Assembly: GCF_038246755.1 (NCBI RefSeq)
Contig: NZ_CP134706.1
Location: forward strand, 2,604,001-2,668,000
From: Micromonospora sp. FIMYZ51
GTDB lineage: Bacteria > Actinomycetota > Actinomycetes > Mycobacteriales > Micromonosporaceae
DNA: 64,000 nucleotides
Direction of reading: 5' to 3'
Shown: piece after piece, positions 16,010-25,158 of the stretch
Position numbering within the stretch: the first letter of the stretch is position 1
How the letters are laid out: every line of letters starts with the position of its first letter
Translations under genes and position numbers: made by a program
Notes under the pieces: generated by a model
Seen by the model: only the letters and a program-made list of their open reading frames with translations
What the model was told of the DNA's origin: nothing
Databases searched by the model: none

Positions 16010-17263
16010 CTACGCGCCGGGAAACTTGCGTCTGACGCGAGGCGGAAGGAATCGGCGCCACTTAGGCAGAGGTACGCGTCTCGGCGTCCTCGGGAAACGG
16101 GGCAGTGGCCACGGCTGTACGACATTCTCTGCGACTCCAGCGTCTTCCCATGAGATTTTCCCAGATTCGAATCTGGCATCCGTGAAGTCGACTTTACCGC
16201 CGCGCAATTCGGCTCGGTAAAATGATAAACCCGCTCCACGAAACTCGGCGGACTCAAAGGAGATTTCGCCATCTGTCATGTCGAGGCCATCAAGTGAAAT
16301 TAGTCCGGAGGCCAACTTGGCGCCCGCGAAGCTTATGCGCCCACCGTTCATGGTCGCCCCGATCCAAATCGGCCCCCCGAACGTGAGCCATGCCCCGTTG
16401 AAATCAGCGGAGCTGAAAGAGAGTGCGCCGTCATTCTTGAATTTGGCGTCGCCGAAGCTGATCATCCCTCCCGTAAACTTGGCGAATGTCATCGTCACGT
16501 AGCCGGCGCTGAACTCGGCACTTGTGAAGCTTACGTTGCCGCCACAGAAATCGGCGCCGTGGCTGTCTCCGTCCCCGAATGAAACGTGGGCGCCGGTGAA
16601 GTGCGTTCGATCAAAGTGAGTGTGCCCTTCAATGAAGCGAGCGCCGTCAAACGATACCCGCCCTGCCGTGAAGTAAGCACCGGTGAAAGAACCACCATCG
16701 AAGACGCAATCGGTGAAGTCCAGATCGAAGCCACACCAACTTGTCGATGAGGCTGGGTCGACTAGACGCTCGGCAATCGCTCGGATAATCGCATGCCTAA
16801 CTTCGCGCTCGCCCGCCGGAGCGCCTTCCGGTTCATAGGGCATGCGCAGGTATGCGCAAAGGACATTCGATATGGTTAGGCGTTGCAATTCGTCATCGTC
16901 GGCCAGCTTGGTTAAGGCGTAGACGCCGGCTAGGCGAACTGCTGCTGATTCGTGGCCAAGCAGCGATGCTGCATCCTGGTAGCGCTTCGACAGAATCTCT
17001 GCATCAGCGCGTCGGCTGGCTGACTCCTCGATTCGTTGCTTTCGGTAGGAATAAATAATTGCAAAGACGCCCGCGAACAGGCCGACGGAGGTAACCGTAC
17101 TCCGAACTAGGTCGAATAGGTCTGGTCTAGGAATGTCGCCCACGCGCGGTATCCATCCCAGGTTGCCCGCTCCGGAGAGACGGGCCAGACCCAGGAAGAT
17201 AAGCCATGAGGCGAGAAATGCCGCCGCGAAAGCCAGAAAGAGGCTCAGCACAAACCTGGGCAT
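16010..17263 (-). CDS. Pentapeptide-repeat membrane protein (AICE cargo)
   Basis: Two N-terminal hydrophobic segments (LSLFLAFAAAFLASWLIFLGL and TVTSVGLFAGVFAIIYSY) are followed by a cytoplasmic helical stretch resembling the pentapeptide-associated region with KRYQDAASLLGHESAAVRLAGVYAL. About 30 imperfect pentapeptide repeats follow (FDGARF, FTGAHVSF, FCGGNVSF, FSAGYV…). They should form a right-handed quadrilateral beta helix. I set the start at the ATG at 17263; the frame is open upstream to 17422. Proteins of this kind have no fixed role. Codon use is more A/T-tolerant than in the tra genes, suggesting separate acquisition. Confidence 0.8.
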   Translation of the reverse strand: MPRFVLSLFLAFAAAFLASWLIFLGLARLSGAGNLGWIPRVGDIPRPDLFDLVRSTVTSVGLFAGVFAIIYSYRKQRIEESASRRADAEILSKRYQDAASLLGHESAAVRLAGVYALTKLADDDELQRLTISNVLCAYLRMPYEPEGAPAGEREVRHAIIRAIAERLVDPASSTSWCGFDLDFTDCVFDGGSFTGAYFTAGRVSFDGARFIEGHTHFDRTHFTGAHVSFGDGDSHGADFCGGNVSFTSAEFSAGYVTMTFAKFTGGMISFGDAKFKNDGALSFSSADFNGAWLTFGGPIWIGATMNGGRISFAGAKLASGLISLDGLDMTDGEISFESAEFRGAGLSFYRAELRGGKVDFTDARFESGKISWEDAGVAENVVQPWPLPRFPRTPRRVPLPKWRRFLPPRVRRKFPGA

Positions 17264-17514
17264 CCTAGGGGCGTGCCGGCCGCCGCCTGCGGCCTCCTGC
17301 TCGAAAATGAGTCGCTTAACCCGCCTCAAGTTGTGCAGCCTTCCTGCTCTTGCCCACCGGGCCAGCCCGACACAAGCCGACAGCGGCGGGTGGCCTAAGT
17401 AGACGCAGGGTACCGCGAGCAACCAGTCGACCCTCTCGTCTCTTCCTGGGCCTGCTGTGCCCGATGCATGCCCGCTGGGTGGCGCGACGGCGGTCAGCGG
17501 CGGTCAGTTCCTAG

Positions 17515-18956
17515 TACGGCAGCCGCCGTTTGAGATCTTGCTGCTGAGGTGGGGTGGACGCGTGGCGGCCACCGCGTGATCGTCTGTACGTTGTGGACAT
17601 AACTTCAGATCGGGCGGTGGCCGCAGGCCACAGCGTAGACCGTGTCGGGTGGGAGCGGGTCGTGGCCGGGGTGCTCGGCTGCTTCGCGGGCCGGTTCGGG
17701 CGGGTGGAGCCGCGTCGTGCGGCGGCGGCGTTCGTGACCGGTCTGCTGTCTGACCTTGAGGTCAAGACGTGTTGGCAGTTGGCGGAGCAGGCCGGACACG
17801 GCCGGCCGGATGCGATGCAGCGGCTGTTGTACCGGGCGGTGTGGGATGCCGACGCCGTGCGTGATGACCTTCGGGCTCTGGTCGCGGGCCGGTTCGGTGA
17901 CCCGGACGCGGTCCTGATCCCGGATGAGACCGGTGATCTGAAGAAGGGCATGCACACCGTCGGGGTGCAGCGGCAGTACACGGGCACGGCCGGCCGGATC
18001 GAGAATAGCCAGGTTGGGGTGTTCCTGGCCTACGCCAGCAGGCACGGGCACACCCTGATCGACCGGCGGGTGTATCTGCCGGTGTCGTGGACCGACGACC
18101 GTGACCGCTGCGCCGCGGCGGGGTGCCTGACGAGGTCGGGTTCGCGACTCGGTGCGAGCTGGCCGCCGACATGATCACCGCAGCCCTCGACGCCGGTGTC
18201 CCGGCCGGGTGGGTCGCTGCGGACGAGGCCTACGGCAACAGCAGCGCCTTCCGTGCCGTGCTGCGCGAACGCCGGCTCGGCTATGTCCTGGCGGTGTCCC
18301 GCAGTCATCTGGTGCCGCTCGACGGCGGCAAGACCCGCGTCCGGGCCGACCGGGTGGCCGCCGACCTGCCCGCCACGGCGTGGCAACGCCGATCGGCTGG
18401 TGCCGGGTCCAAGGGCCCGCGCTTCTACGACTGGGCCTGGCTCGACGACGCGTGCACCGATGCCGACCCCGACGACGACGGCCGACACAGCCTGCTGATC
18501 CGCCGCAACACGACCACCGGCGAGCTGGCCTTCTACCGCTGCTGGACCCCCAAGCCCGCGACTCTCGTGCAGCTCGTGCGGGTCGCGGGCATCCGCTGGA
18601 CCGTTGAGGAGAGCTTCCAGGCCGCCAAGGGCCAGGTCGGCCTGGACCAGCACCAGGTTCGCCGCTGGGACTCCTGGCACCGGTTCACCACCCTGGCCCT
18701 GGCCGCCCTCGCTGTCCTGGCGATCTGCGCCGCCGACGCCGCCGACAACCCGACCGACACCGGACTGATCAAGCTGACGGTCAACGAAATCCGCCGGCTG
18801 ATCAATGCCTGCATCATCCGCCCGATCAGCGACCTCGCCCACCGCTTGCACTGGTCAGGCTGGCGGCGACGGCACCAAGCCCGAGCCCGACGAGCCCACT
18901 ACACACACCGCCTCAACCTCGAACTTCAACCATGATCCCGAACGGCGGCTGCCGTA
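17515..18956 (+). mobile_element. IS701-family insertion sequence, about 1.44 kb
   Basis: The ends read TACGGCAGCCGCCGTT… and its near-perfect inverse, flanked on both sides by CTAG (17511–17514 and 18957–18960). This agrees with the four-base YTAR-type target duplication known for IS701. The transposase occupies nearly the whole length but is frameshifted. The IS lies inside the AICE, between the pentapeptide gene and attR. Confidence 0.9.
17554..18935 (+). pseudogene. IS701-family transposase, frameshifted
   Basis: Two frames together give one transposase. The first half ends in DRDRCAAAG then runs out of frame; the second half resumes with PDEVGFATRCELAADMI. The catalytic acids are visible: Asp in VLIPDETGDLKKG, Asp in GWVAADEAYG, Glu in WTVEESFQAAKG. 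One G is missing from the run at 18120–18123. Either the copy is dead, or a −1 slip on the G run makes the enzyme, or the base is a sequencing error. I favour a dead copy or an error because IS701 is not known to use frameshifting. Confidence 0.82.
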
Positions 18957-19185
18957 CTAGGCGTGGCGACCAGCGTGGCGGCGCAGGTCAAGCCAGGTCA
19001 CTGCCGAGCGGCTTCCGCCCGTGTCCACACTTTCTAAACCGTGGTGCGGCAGCCAAGCGCGCCAGCATTCGGGGGACCAGGTGGGGACCACTCGTTATGC
19101 GCGATCGTGGGCGGCATCCCGTCGACTGCACGGCCTGATCTTGGGAATAGCGTGCGTGACGTGTGTGGACGTGTGGCGAATCGTC

Positions 19186-19231
19186 CTGGGGGTCAAGGGG
19201 TCGTCGGTTCGAATCCGGCCGTCCCGACAGC
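19186..19231 (+). repeat. attR core of the AICE
   Basis: The 46 bases match 3566–3611 except for one base in the T loop. Here the sequence is only the tRNA 3' half with no 5' half before it, so this is the distal end of the integrated element. Confidence 0.93.
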
Positions 19232-19340
19232 GAGAGGGTTTCAGCAGGTCAGAGACTTGCGGGAGCCCTCATTTTATTGCTCGGCATGGATGCCTGGTCT
19301 AGCACGCCGCTGTTGGACTCCTTGACTCGGGCAGGTTGTC

Positions 19341-20300
19341 ATGCCACTACTGGATCTTCAAAAACTCACCGTCGGACTGTCCCGGACCTGGGCCGGGTTC
19401 CTCCGCGACTGGGACCGGTCCCTGCGGGCGGGGAACTATCCGGAGACCACCCGCTACAACTATCTGCTCGCCGCCGCGCAGCTTGGCCGCTACCTGAGGG
19501 AGCAGTCGCCGGATCCGGACGCCGTGGACGCGGCCGAGGATCCGTGTGCGGTGACGCGGGCGCATGTCGAGGCGTTCCAAGGTTGGATGATCGAGACCAG
19601 GTCCGCGTCGACGGCGGTGAACAAGCACAAGGGGCTGCAGCAGTTCTTCAAGTGGCTGCTCCTCGACGAGGAGGCCATCGACCGCTCGCCGATGCAGCGG
19701 GTGCGGCAGCCGAAGACGCCCCGCAAGCTGATCCCGGTCATGCGCGACGAGGACACCAGCAAGCTTCTCGACGCCTGCAAGGGTAAAGGCTTCGCGAACC
19801 TGCGCGACGAGGCGTTGATCCGGCTGTACTGCAACACCGGCGCACGCCTGTCCGAGGTCGGCAATCTTCTGGTCGCTGATGTGGATCTGAACACGGAGTC
19901 GGTGCGTTTCCACGGCAAGGGTGCGAAGGATCGGCGGGTGCGGTTCGGGCCGAAGACGGCCCGGGCGTTGTCGCGGTATCTGCGGGCCCGGGACAAGCAC
20001 AAGGGCGCTGCCCTGCCGAACTTGTGGCTGGCTGAACGAGGCACCGCAGCGTTGAGTCCGAACGGTATCAAGATCCTGCTCAAGCGGCTGGGGGCGGCGG
20101 CCGGGGTGGCGGACGTGCACGCCCACCGGTGGCGGCACAGCTTCGCCCACGAGTGGAAACGCGCCGGCGACGACACCGGGGACCTGATGCTGCTGCTCGG
20201 CTGGACCTCGGAGGACATGCCCCGCCACTACGGCGCCAGCGCCGCAGCCGAACGGGCACAGGAGACACAGGCGCGACTGGGTATCGGCGAGCGCGTGTAG
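19341..20300 (+). CDS. Tyrosine recombinase / phage-integrase family protein
   Basis: The 319-residue XerC/D-like enzyme begins outside attR. It has an N-terminal SAM-like DNA-binding domain and the catalytic set: Arg in NTGARLSEVG, Lys in GKGAKDR, His-x-x-Arg in HAHRWRHSFAH, a Trp in the LLLGWTSE position and the Tyr in RHYGASA. The enzyme is probably from another mobile element or a stand-alone recombinase. It is followed by a strong terminator, so it is a single-gene unit. Confidence 0.9.
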   Translation: MPLLDLQKLTVGLSRTWAGFLRDWDRSLRAGNYPETTRYNYLLAAAQLGRYLREQSPDPDAVDAAEDPCAVTRAHVEAFQGWMIETRSASTAVNKHKGLQQFFKWLLLDEEAIDRSPMQRVRQPKTPRKLIPVMRDEDTSKLLDACKGKGFANLRDEALIRLYCNTGARLSEVGNLLVADVDLNTESVRFHGKGAKDRRVRFGPKTARALSRYLRARDKHKGAALPNLWLAERGTAALSPNGIKILLKRLGAAAGVADVHAHRWRHSFAHEWKRAGDDTGDLMLLLGWTSEDMPRHYGASAAAERAQETQARLGIGERV

Positions 20301-20315
20301 GTCGGTCGGCTGGCG

Positions 20316-20345
20316 CGGTCACCCACGCGGGGCCGTGGGTGACCG
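20316..20345 (+). terminator. Terminator after the tyrosine recombinase
   Basis: CGGTCACCCACG pairs perfectly with CGTGGGTGACCG around a 6-base loop, 15 bases after the stop. Confidence 0.8.
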
Positions 20346-20390
20346 TGCCGTCACCGGTAGGCTGCGTCGAGTTCTCGGATGGGGGCGGCG

Positions 20391-21542
20391 ATGACGTGGT
20401 ACGCGGTCGACGAGAGCCGTGGCGAGTTGATGGCGAGTTGGGAAACCGGCTACGGGGCTGTGGCGATTCGGGTCGCGACGCTGCCGGCGGGCGCGACGTC
20501 GAGGCAGCGGCTGGCGTTGGCGGCCGAGTTGTCGCGGTTGTCCGAAGCGCTGTGGCGCTGCTACACGCATCCGGCGAGCGCCGCTGACAGCCTGGAGCTC
20601 AACAGTGAGGGGTGGCGACGAGAGCGGACCCGCAACGAGTTCGCGTCGGTGACGTCGTATATCGGCAAGCCGAACCTGCCTGACGGCGATGGCATGCTGG
20701 CGGTCGCGTACGACCCTGTCGAGGAGTACGCCCACCGGGTGGGCCGTTGCCTGCATGCTGTCGGGGACACCGGTCTCACCGCAGCTGTCATCGCCGATGT
20801 GCAGGCCGAGATCGCCGCGGTGGAAGGCGCCGAACTGGGTGATCTGTCGGGGCGTTCGATCCAGGCTGTGCAACTCACCCGGCAAGACGCCTCGCCGGTC
20901 CAGGTCGCCGCCGCCAACCAGATCCTGACCGACAGCCCGCTCGGCGCGGGCGAGCTGTTTCTCAATCTCGATCCGACCTCGGCGTGCGTGGCGGCCGCAC
21001 ACTGGCTGCAGGCCGCCGCCGAGGTGACCTCGGAGCTGTCCGGCACCGCCGTGACCGAGATCGTGGTGGAAGCCGACGACATCGAGGCACTACCGCACGC
21101 GACGCCGACCGCGGTGCTGGAGCTGATGGAGATCGGTCTGTCGCCCACGCAGGTGGTGACCAGCATGATCCGGGACGCCATGGCGGTGGCCGAAGGCAAA
21201 GCGCCTGACATCGATGACCTACGGGACAAAATCGAAGAAGCGGATGAGAACGTGGAACGGTACGGGGCGGATGACCCCGAGGCGCACGTCGAGTTCACGT
21301 CGATCCGGTTGACCACTCTGGACCCGCGTCGTCCCGCCCGCGACATGCTCGAAGACCTTCTTGACGGAATACGCGGCTGCTGGCTCGTCTATCAGGAATA
21401 CGCCGAGCGGCCTGCCGGCCCGCAGGACGACGTGTCCGATGACGAACTGGACGACGAGATCGACACCGCGTTCCGCAACGAAGTACGTGCCCGCGCATTC
21501 GCTGACCGGCACCGGCTCAACCTGGAAGACCGCGACCGATAA
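20391..21542 (+). CDS. Hypothetical protein, 383 residues
   Basis: I do not recognise a family. The first 200 residues mix helices and strands (MTWYAVDESRGELMASWETG…), the middle carries a helical stretch near LELMEIGLSPTQVVTSMIRDAMAVAEGKA, and the C-terminus is acidic (VSDDELDDEIDTAF). There is no signal peptide or membrane helix, so it should be cytoplasmic. I chose the ATG at 20391 because GGGGGCGG lies just upstream; an ATG at 20379 is also in frame. It stands alone between a terminator and tRNA-like debris. Confidence 0.68.
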   Translation: MTWYAVDESRGELMASWETGYGAVAIRVATLPAGATSRQRLALAAELSRLSEALWRCYTHPASAADSLELNSEGWRRERTRNEFASVTSYIGKPNLPDGDGMLAVAYDPVEEYAHRVGRCLHAVGDTGLTAAVIADVQAEIAAVEGAELGDLSGRSIQAVQLTRQDASPVQVAAANQILTDSPLGAGELFLNLDPTSACVAAAHWLQAAAEVTSELSGTAVTEIVVEADDIEALPHATPTAVLELMEIGLSPTQVVTSMIRDAMAVAEGKAPDIDDLRDKIEEADENVERYGADDPEAHVEFTSIRLTTLDPRRPARDMLEDLLDGIRGCWLVYQEYAERPAGPQDDVSDDELDDEIDTAFRNEVRARAFADRHRLNLEDRDR

Positions 21543-21932
21543 ACCCCGGGCCGGCGCGCGTCAGAAGGACGTGCCCGCATGCTGGAAGGTAACCCCGACA
21601 ACGCTGCGGGCTATCGCCCGGCCAGCCGGTGTTCGAGTCCCCCCTCGGACACAGATTTTCCGCATCGGTGCGCATTTTGAGTGCGCATGCGCTGATACTA
21701 CAGCCGGCTGGCGGAGCGGCAGCGAGCGCGCCCGGCGGGTGTAAGCTTTGGCCGCCATTCGGCTGGCCGGCGGTGGGCAACTTGGCCTGCGCTTCGGTCG
21801 CAAACGTCGAGGCTCGTATCGATCCAAGCGGTTCGGCTTGCACAGGTTCGACTCCTAGGCAGGGGACGCAGAACACCCTGCCCTGATGGCAGTGACCGCG
21901 TTGTTCGGCAGGCACACAGCGTTGGTGCTGCT
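21543..21932. other. Non-coding stretch with tRNA-like 3' fragments
   Basis: I see no gene here. A tRNA 3'-half-like sequence is present at about 21625–21660 (TTCGAGT loop, then CCTCGGA as an acceptor strand) but its T stem is mismatched and no 5' half exists. A second such piece (GGTTCGACTCC) lies near 21850. They look like remnants of attachment sites of lost elements. Confidence 0.4.
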
Positions 21933-21996
21933 TGAGCTTCCCCCGGTAGCTCGGAGGCTTTCGATCATGCTCTGATGGAGCTGAAGGGAGTCATCC

Positions 21997-22308
21997 GTGG
22001 CAGCACCGAAGAAGTACCCCGATGAGCTGCGTGAACGTGCGGTGCGCTTGTATCGGGAGTCGGACCCGAAGCCCGTGATCCGCCAACTGGCCCGCCAGCT
22101 CGGTGTGCACCACGAAGCGTTGCGGAACTGGATCCGCCAGGACGAGGCCGACCGGGGTCAGAGTGACGACCGGCCGACGACCTCGGAGTTGGAGGAGTTG
22201 CGTCGGCTGCGGCGGGAGAACGCCGAGTTGAAGCGGGCGAATGAGATCCTGAAGGCCGCCTCGGCTTTTTTCGCCTCGGAACTCGACCCGACCCGGCGAC
22301 GGTCGTGA
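21997..22308 (+). CDS. IS3-family transposase OrfA
   Basis: The 103-residue protein has the HTH of the IS3/IS911 group (YPDELRERAVRLYRES…IRQLARQLGVHHEALRNWIRQ) followed by a leucine-zipper-like coiled coil (ELEELRRLRRENAELKRANEILKAA) used for dimerisation. Close to its end is the −1 slippery heptamer T-TTT-TTC (22266–22272) in the correct reading phase, which would create the OrfAB fusion transposase. Confidence 0.92.
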   Translation: MAAPKKYPDELRERAVRLYRESDPKPVIRQLARQLGVHHEALRNWIRQDEADRGQSDDRPTTSELEELRRLRRENAELKRANEILKAASAFFASELDPTRRRS

Positions 22309-23231
22309 CGCTCGTCGACGAGCTGAAAGATCGCTTCGGGGTCGAGCCCGTCCTCCGGGTCCTCGGCGTCGCCGTCTCCACCTACTACGGCTGGCTCACC
22401 CAGGCCGCCAACCCGTCACCGCGGCGACGCGAGGACGCCGAGTTGGCCGCGGAGATCGCCGAGATCCACAACGTCTCCGGCGGCACCTACGGCAGTCCGA
22501 GAGTGCACGCCATGCTGCGCCGCCAAGGCCGGCACGTCGGTCGCAAGCGGGTCGAGCGGTTGATGCGTGACGCCGGCCTGCAAGGCGCGTTCCTGCGCAA
22601 GAAGTGGCGCATCCCGTCCACCCGGTCGAACCCGAAGGCGACACCCGCTCCGGACCTGGTCAACCGGCAGTTCACCACCCCGGCGCCGAACCGGTTGTGG
22701 GTCGCCGACGCCACCCGGATCCCCTGCGGGCAGGGCGTGTTCTGGCTAGCCGCCGTGCGGGATGTGTTCTCCAACCGTATCGTGGGCTGGCGGTGTTCCG
22801 ACCGCTGCGACACCGACCTGATCCTCGGCGCTCTGGAATACGGCATCTGGTCGCGCGACGTCCGCGACGGCCAACTGATCCACCACTCGGACAGGGGATC
22901 GAACTACACGTCGTTCCGCTTCGCGCAACGCCTCGCGGACAACGGGATCCTGCCCTCGATGGGGTCCGTTGGAGACAGCTATGACAACGCCCTGATGGAG
23001 AACTTCTGGTCGACGTTGAAGATCGAACTGGTCTACCGCAACTCGTGGCGGAACCGCGACGAGGCCGAGAACGCCATCTTCAGCTACATAGACGGCTGGT
23101 ACAACACCCGCCGCATTCAAAAAGACCTCGCCTGGCGATCCCCAGACGAGTACGAAACCGCCTGGCACGCCCACCAGGCCCGACAGGACCAGACCGCTAC
23201 CGTTCAGCCTGAGCCCACCGGCGCCAGGTAA
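22305..23231 (+). CDS. IS3-family transposase OrfB (integrase domain)
   Basis: The 308-residue frame carries the rve-type DDE catalytic core: Asp in WVADATRIP, Asp in IHHSDRGSNY and Glu in LMENFWSTLKIE, with the usual 35-residue D–E spacing. An HTH_21-type segment (YGSPRVHAMLRRQGRHVGRKRVERLMRDAG) precedes it. The start overlaps the OrfA stop; the native product is probably the OrfAB frameshift fusion. No frameshift or stop damages it, so the IS may be active. Confidence 0.92.
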   Translation: MTLVDELKDRFGVEPVLRVLGVAVSTYYGWLTQAANPSPRRREDAELAAEIAEIHNVSGGTYGSPRVHAMLRRQGRHVGRKRVERLMRDAGLQGAFLRKKWRIPSTRSNPKATPAPDLVNRQFTTPAPNRLWVADATRIPCGQGVFWLAAVRDVFSNRIVGWRCSDRCDTDLILGALEYGIWSRDVRDGQLIHHSDRGSNYTSFRFAQRLADNGILPSMGSVGDSYDNALMENFWSTLKIELVYRNSWRNRDEAENAIFSYIDGWYNTRRIQKDLAWRSPDEYETAWHAHQARQDQTATVQPEPTGAR

Positions 23232-23261
23232 CCAACCCTCCAGCGAACCGGGGGAACCTCA

Positions 23262-23735
23262 CGTTCTGGTTCTACTGCCAAGCCCCGTACCGGCGCATCT
23301 GCCACGCGCCGACGGGTCAGACAAGGAGTGACCTGCCGCTATGGGTAAGGCAGAAGCAGGCTTACGGGTGCTGCCCTGCCGGTGCGGATGACAGCCAGCC
23401 CGGGTGAGGCCCCGAGACCACCGCAGGCTTCTAACGGCGACCAACGCAGCTCGCGACCATCGACAAGATCCCCACGTCGAGGGATTGGCTGGGCCAGCAA
23501 TCCCTCACGCAGCGTCACCGACTTGGATCGCCATCAAGCCGAGGGGGCGGTCGTCGTGCGTAGGTCGAGATCGGCGAGGTGTGTACTTGCAGCTGTACCT
23601 ACCTCGGTACTCGGACCTGTACGCCGACAGCACGTCGCGCATTTACTGCGGGCGGGGGAGTGTGTCGATTTCGACACACTCCCGATGGGCCATGTTCCAG
23701 CCCGACGGCGGCGTAGGGTCCGGCCGGAGGTGCTG
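23262..23735. promoter_or_regulatory. Leader region of the NUDIX gene with a perfect palindrome
   Basis: No convincing gene is seen. The last 150 bases hold repeated GTAC-containing motifs (about 23580–23625: TGTACTTGC, TGTACCTACC, GGTACTCGG, TGTACGCC) and, at 23656–23683, a perfect 28-bp palindrome GGGAGTGTGTCGA-TT-TCGACACACTCCC. Such GTAC and dyad arrays resemble GntR-type operators. The NUDIX ATG lies 52 bases after the palindrome. Confidence 0.6.
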
Positions 23736-24203
23736 ATGAGTTTCCGGCTGGCGGCGTACGCCGTATGCATCGAGGACGGGCGGGTTCTACTCGCCCGCTG
23801 CGTTTCGCCGACCGGCGACACTAACTGGACCCTTCCAGGGGGCAAGGTGGAACACGCGGAGGATCCGTTCGATGCGGTGATCCGCGAGTTCGCCGAGGAG
23901 ACCGGTTGCGATGGGTTGGTGGAACGGTTGCTGGGCGTGGACTCGAGGGTGGTTCCCGCCGCCGAGGCGCGACTGGGGATCGAGCGCCAAAATGTAGGCA
24001 TTTTCTACAAAGTCCGCATCACCGGTGGCGCACTGCGCCCCGAGCCGAACGGTGCAACCGCCGAGGTGGTCTGGACCTCGATACCGAATGTGTCCCGTCT
24101 GCGCCGATCGTCGCTGGTCGACGTCGGGCTGACACTCGCGCGGACCCTCCCACCGACCGGCCACGTCGTTCCCGTCCCGATCGGTGGTCTGCTTGAGCAT
24201 TGA
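23736..24203 (+). CDS. NUDIX hydrolase
   Basis: The 155-residue protein has the complete Nudix box GGKVEHAEDPFDAVIREFAEETG near residues 36–58. The N-terminus (LAAYAVCIEDGRVLLARC) and the central RITGGALRPEP region fit nucleoside-diphosphate-linked hydrolases. GGAGG lies five bases from the ATG at 23736, so the long open frame upstream is not part of it. The upstream palindrome suggests regulated expression. Confidence 0.88.
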   Translation: MSFRLAAYAVCIEDGRVLLARCVSPTGDTNWTLPGGKVEHAEDPFDAVIREFAEETGCDGLVERLLGVDSRVVPAAEARLGIERQNVGIFYKVRITGGALRPEPNGATAEVVWTSIPNVSRLRRSSLVDVGLTLARTLPPTGHVVPVPIGGLLEH

Positions 24204-24334
24204 AACCGCCGCAAGTGCATCTGCGTGGTCCTCGTACCTGGCCGGCAATCGGCGACCGCCCTTGCTGCTCCTTCTTGCCCGTGGCCCGCGTAATTGGCAG
24301 GCGGCGTTGATCTTCACTGGTCATACTGGTGCCC

Positions 24335-24799
24335 ATGAAGCTTGCTGAGGCTCTTGCGCTGCGCGCGGATGCGGCGCGTCGCGCCGAACAACTCCGTGCC
24401 CGCATCGTGGCCAGCGCTCGATACCAGGAGGGCGAGACGCCTGCTGAGGACGCTGCGGCCCTCCTTGCCGAGGCGGGCGTGGTCCTCGGGGAACTGGAGT
24501 CGCTGATGCGACGAATCAATCGCACCAACGCCGCCACGCCGGTCGACGGTGGCACACTGACCGACGCGCTGGCACACCGCGACGTGCTTCGCGTGCAGCA
24601 CAGCGTGGTCACCTCTGCCGCGGACGCCGCTGCCGGAGAGGGCCAGCGCGGGTTTCGGCAGTTGCGGTCGGAACTGAAGATGATCCCGGCCCTGCCGGTG
24701 GCGCAACTACGCAGCCGGGCCGACGACCTCGCCCGGCAACTTCGCGAGGTCGACACGGTGATCCAGCGGACGAACTGGGAGGTCGACCTGCTGGACTGA
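24335..24799 (+). CDS. DIP1984-family (septicolysin-like) protein
   Basis: The 154-residue protein is almost wholly helical. Its start, MKLAEALALRADAARRAEQLRARIVASARYQEG, is the hallmark of the DIP1984 family, as is SELKMIPALPVAQLRSRADDLARQLREVDTVIQRTNWEVDL at the end. The family is widespread in actinobacteria and is named after a pore-forming toxin homologue, but its real role is unknown. Confidence 0.9.
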   Translation: MKLAEALALRADAARRAEQLRARIVASARYQEGETPAEDAAALLAEAGVVLGELESLMRRINRTNAATPVDGGTLTDALAHRDVLRVQHSVVTSAADAAAGEGQRGFRQLRSELKMIPALPVAQLRSRADDLARQLREVDTVIQRTNWEVDLLD

Positions 24800-25158
24800 G
24801 AGGTTGCGGAGCAGGTAGCCGACGTGGAGGCGTGCACGAACCCGAGAGCCGGCGGGTATTCCGGTTCACTCCTGGCGCGCCGAGGGCAGGCGCAGGGGTT
24901 CGACTCCCCAGAACACATTGCAGGCCCAGCACAGCACACAGGTGACGGCGCACAGGGCACAGGGCACTACCAAGTGCAGATCCACGACGGCGAGGGTGGG
25001 ACAGGGGCCTACCGCAACCCCTAGTACAGATCGTTCGCTACAACGCCCGATGTTCGCACTGATCTGCCGCAAGTCGCGCGGGGTCTGGTCGGGCGGCCGG
25101 AATCTGCCCGGTGAGGGACCAGCGTGCTGTCGAAGTTGGCCCAGGTGTGGCTCTGACG
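24800..25158. other. Non-coding gap with a tRNA-like fragment
   Basis: No gene is supported. Near 24893–24920 the sequence AGGGGTTCGACTCCCCAGAACA has a T-arm-like stem and loop as in a tRNA 3' end, without a matching 5' half. It may be an attachment-site remnant. Confidence 0.35.

Larger units (their letters stand above)
21933..23261 (+). mobile_element. IS3-family insertion sequence, about 1.33 kb
   Basis: The left end (TGAGCTTCCCCCGGTAGC) and the inverse right end (TGAGGTTCCCCCGGTTCG) form imperfect terminal repeats beginning TGA, as in IS3. Two overlapping reading frames fill the element. I see no target duplication, so one flank may have recombined since insertion. Confidence 0.9.

Noticed and set aside
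3692..19186. CRISPR array or restriction-modification system inside the AICE
   Set aside because: No regularly spaced direct repeats with unique spacers and no methyltransferase or nuclease motifs were seen.
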